Below, one piece after another: positions 13,067-13,379 of a stretch of DNA of 13,379 bases. The DNA comes from Clostridia bacterium (GTDB lineage Bacteria; Bacillota_A; Clostridia; Oscillospirales; Acutalibacteraceae), in the NCBI GenBank assembly GCA_024699005.1, contig JAILQN010000056.1, positions 1 to 13,379 on the forward strand, given 5' to 3'. The notes below the pieces were generated by a model. That model was not told where the DNA came from. It saw only the letters and a list, made by a program, of their open reading frames with translations, and made no database searches. The first letter of the stretch is position 1, and every line of letters begins with the position of its first letter. Position numbers and translations under genes: made by a program.

Positions 13067-13379
13067 TTAGCCGAAAAACTTCACAGCGGCTTCGAACATT
13101 CTGATATCGAACGATCCGGGGATATTCTTATAAAGGTTCTTACCGGTCCTTTCGCTGTGCCCCATATTGCCGAACACGCGGCCGTCCGGGGAAGTGATGC
13201 CCTCCACAGCGAAATAAGAATTGTTGGGATTGAAGCGGATGTCGTTCGTGGCGTTGCCGTCAAGGTCCACGTACTGCGTTGCGATCTGCCCGTTTTCGGC
13301 AAGCGTTCTGAAAAGCTCCGGCTCGCAGATGAACCTGCCCTCGCCGTGGGAGATCGGCACGTTCACGATATCGCCCGGT
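13067..13379 (-). CDS. purL: Phosphoribosylformylglycinamidine synthase (PurL), C-terminal glutaminase end, 5' part outside window
   Basis: The frame runs in from the right edge and ends with TAA at 13067-13069, giving the last 103 residues. The visible part reads PGDIVNVPISHGEGRF, then NGQIATQYVDLDGNATNDIRFNPNNS, YFAVEGITSPDGRVFGNMGHSER, and a short tail IPGSFDIRMFEAAVKFF. This is the end of the class I glutamine amidotransferase (PurQ-type) domain of FGAM synthase, which makes formylglycinamidine ribonucleotide in purine synthesis. The His and Glu of SHGEGRF complete the Cys-His-Glu glutaminase triad; the Cys would lie outside. The MGHSER signature and tail match both large fused PurL and some stand-alone PurQ proteins, so whether it is the fused form cannot be seen here. 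Any Met/Val inside this fragment is not a real start. The palindrome at 12952-12999 is its likely terminator. Confidence 0.88.
   Translation of the reverse strand, partial: PGDIVNVPISHGEGRFICEPELFRTLAENGQIATQYVDLDGNATNDIRFNPNNSYFAVEGITSPDGRVFGNMGHSERTGKNLYKNIPGSFDIRMFEAAVKFFG

Overview
The window looks like a chromosomal segment from an uncultured gut or rumen Clostridia bacterium, probably Oscillospirales/Ruminococcaceae-like. That placement is inferred from the gene set: a type I dockerin protein with DUF6273-like repeats, an AAA/DUF4143 ATPase, an AlgI-type MBOAT plus SGNH pair, and a Clostridia-like PurL end. Strong Shine-Dalgarno sites and near-consensus sigma-A promoters fit a Gram-positive host. 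No rRNA, tRNA, CRISPR array or intact transposase gene was seen.

Layout. (1) Positions 2-208 are the 3' end of a PspA/IM30-family gene on the plus strand. (2) Positions 209-518 hold no gene, but contain a 159-bp imperfect dyad that looks like a MITE or long hairpin, followed by a good promoter. (3) Positions 519-5292 form a plus-strand operon of three tandem, paralogous secreted alpha/beta hydrolases with LCAT-like motifs, ending at a strong terminator. (4) Positions 5343-8353, on the minus strand, encode an MBOAT O-acyltransferase followed by an SGNH-hydrolase-like partner. This is the usual two-gene layout for polysaccharide O-acylation. (5) Positions 8354-8460 carry two back-to-back near-consensus promoters. 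(6) Positions 8461-9252 encode a sugar phosphate isomerase/epimerase-like TIM barrel. (7) Positions 9253-9390 hold 13 tandem heptamers and a GC-rich hairpin. (8) Positions 9391-11658, minus strand, encode a secreted protein with two DUF6273-like repeats and a C-terminal dockerin. (9) Positions 11714-12940, minus strand, encode an AAA/DUF4143 ATPase. (10) Positions 12952-12999 form a perfect 20-bp-arm palindrome. (11) Positions 13067-13379, minus strand, are the 3' end of a PurL gene.

How the parts may work together: the three secreted hydrolases (ester hydrolysis or transfer outside the cell) converge on an O-acyltransferase/SGNH module (acylation of envelope or extracellular glycan). This suggests, but does not prove, a locus concerned with acyl esters at the cell surface. 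The dockerin protein would be displayed or complexed through a cohesin encoded elsewhere. The most unusual regulatory features are an MBOAT promoter placed so that its mRNA should be leaderless, a 12-bp GC palindrome filling a promoter spacer, and a terminator-like palindrome with a promoter built into it ahead of the ATPase gene. I found no convincing new multi-gene system. The best candidates for new biology are the hydrolase triplication with its conserved C-terminal amphipathic helix and the non-coding elements.
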